From Gemmatimonadota bacterium (GTDB taxonomy: Bacteria > ARS69), in NCBI GenBank assembly GCA_020431545.1, contig JAGQIB010000485.1, positions 1 to 6,063 of the forward strand: 6,063 nt of DNA, written 5' to 3'. The notes beneath the pieces were generated by a model. It saw nothing but the letters and a program-made list of their open reading frames with translations. It searched no databases and was not told the DNA's origin. Positions 5,362-6,063 of this stretch are shown one piece after another. Position 1 is the first letter of the stretch. Every line of letters begins with the position of its first letter. The position numbers and the translations under genes were made by a program.

Positions 5362-6063
5362 CCCCCACGAGCGCGGTCACGGAGCCGAGCAGCGCGACGT
5401 ACACCGTGTCGATGCCCGGTACGAGCGGGTGGAGCTCCCAGCCGATCGTGAGCGTGATTCCGGTGGCGATCGACGCGACCGCGCCCTGCTTCGTCGCGCG
5501 CGGCCACAGGAACGCCGCGAGCAGCGAGGGGGTGATGCCCGCGCCGTACATCGTGTACGCCCACAGCGCCACGGCGAGGAACCGGTCCGACAGCTTCGTG
5601 AGCGTCCACGCGAGGATCCCGAGCACGATCACGACGGCGCGCGAAACGCGCACGAGCTCCCGCTCATCCGCCTCCGGACGCAGGAAGCGCTGCCACACGT
5701 CGCGCACGAGGCACGTGGCGGGGACGAGCAGGTAGGAGTCCGCGGTCGACACGACGATCGCGACGATCGCGGCGAGGAGCAGCGAGCCGAGTGCGACCGG
5801 AACGTGGTCGCGCGCGACGACCGCGAGGACTCGGCCGGGCGCGTCGAGCCCCGGAGCCAGGGCCGAACCCATCCACGCCGCGAGGATGATCGCGATCTCG
5901 AGGAACAGCACGCCGATCGCGAGCGTGCGCACCGCGCGGGCGGCGACCTCCGGGCTCCGGGCCGAGAAGAAGCGCTGGTACATGTTCGCGTCGCCGAGAA
6001 CGAGCAGGAACGAGGGCAACGTCAGCGCGATCGCTTCCCGGAAGCCGATCGGTCCGAGGAGGC
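5303..6063 (-). CDS. Sodium:solute symporter family protein (C-terminal 252 residues; 5' end beyond window)
   Basis: This is an inner-membrane carrier that couples solute uptake to sodium, of the SSS family (PutP, SGLT). The visible part enters at LLGPIGFREAIALTLPSFLL and contains GDANMYQRFFSARSPEVAARA, typical of the family's central loop, then IVAIVVSTADSYLLVP. The Ser-Thr there (codons 5749-5744) corresponds to the sodium-site pair known in PutP and vSGLT. About seven membrane segments are visible, ending in a short polar tail with stop TAG at 5305-5303. The frame is open to the right edge, so the in-frame TTG at 6019 is internal and not the start. The family is usually about 480-550 residues, so roughly half is present. 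Solute identity cannot be read from this part. Its 3' end overlaps the convergent MFS gene. Confidence 0.94.
   Translation of the reverse strand, partial: LLGPIGFREAIALTLPSFLLVLGDANMYQRFFSARSPEVAARAVRTLAIGVLFLEIAIILAAWMGSALAPGLDAPGRVLAVVARDHVPVALGSLLLAAIVAIVVSTADSYLLVPATCLVRDVWQRFLRPEADERELVRVSRAVVIVLGILAWTLTKLSDRFLAVALWAYTMYGAGITPSLLAAFLWPRATKQGAVASIATGITLTIGWELHPLVPGIDTVYVALLGSVTALVGVSLATPPPEHGGRLEASPR
5328..5344. terminator. Stem-loop inside the second convergent overlap (possible terminator, no T-tract)
   Basis: CCGCCG (5328-5333) pairs perfectly with CGGCGG (5339-5344) around the loop TGTTC. It lies in the 59-bp overlap of the MFS and symporter genes, the same position as the stem-loop at 2649-2668 in the other convergent overlap. 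No T-run follows on either strand, and a chance origin is possible at this base composition. Confidence 0.22.

Noticed and set aside
5303..6019. Symporter starting at TTG 6019
   Set aside because: The frame continues upstream with typical family sequence (GPIGFREAIALT) to the edge, so this TTG is an internal leucine.

Overview
The window is a dense, very G+C-rich (by eye roughly 70%) stretch of a bacterial chromosome. It holds six protein genes, two of them cut by the window edges, and I see no RNA genes, mobile elements or CRISPR repeats. A type IV pilus retraction ATPase and a lipoprotein with a clear lipobox point to a diderm (Gram-negative) bacterium. The style (GC-rich codon third positions, a rhomboid-TPR fusion, a LolA-like/aspartyl-protease lipoprotein) would fit Gemmatimonadota, Acidobacteriota, Myxococcota, Eisenbacteria or similar groups, but the sequence alone does not settle the phylum.

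Layout. (1) 1-635, minus: N-terminal 211 residues of PilT, running off the left edge. (2) 636-838: a 203-bp divergent control region with three tandem 10-bp repeats. (3) 839-1354, plus: an unrecognised 171-residue protein built of two similar halves. (4) 1351-2694, plus: a rhomboid intramembrane serine protease with a C-terminal TPR domain, apparently starting at a CTG that overlaps the preceding stop (CTGA). (5) 2640-4214, minus: a lipoprotein with a LolA-like N-terminal part and two retropepsin-like units (DSG and DTG). (6) 4204-5361, plus: an MFS transporter. (7) 5303-6063, minus: C-terminal half of a sodium:solute symporter, running off the right edge.

Genes 3 and 4 look like a translationally coupled pair, so the small two-repeat protein is a candidate partner of the rhomboid-TPR protease. 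From 2640 to the right edge the genes alternate strand and every junction overlaps: tail-to-tail by 55 bp (rhomboid/aspartyl protease), head-to-head by 11 bp (aspartyl protease/MFS) and tail-to-tail by 59 bp (MFS/symporter). Transcripts of neighbours must therefore be antisense to each other at their ends, and signals for one gene lie inside the coding sequence of the next. A well-spaced promoter-like pair just before the MFS gene would start its mRNA about at the GTG codon, that is, leaderless.

The most interesting points are the coupled unknown-protein/rhomboid-TPR pair with its probable CTG start, the tandem-retropepsin lipoprotein, and the all-overlapping alternating architecture. None of these proves a new system; they are inferences to be tested by homology, synteny and RNA mapping.
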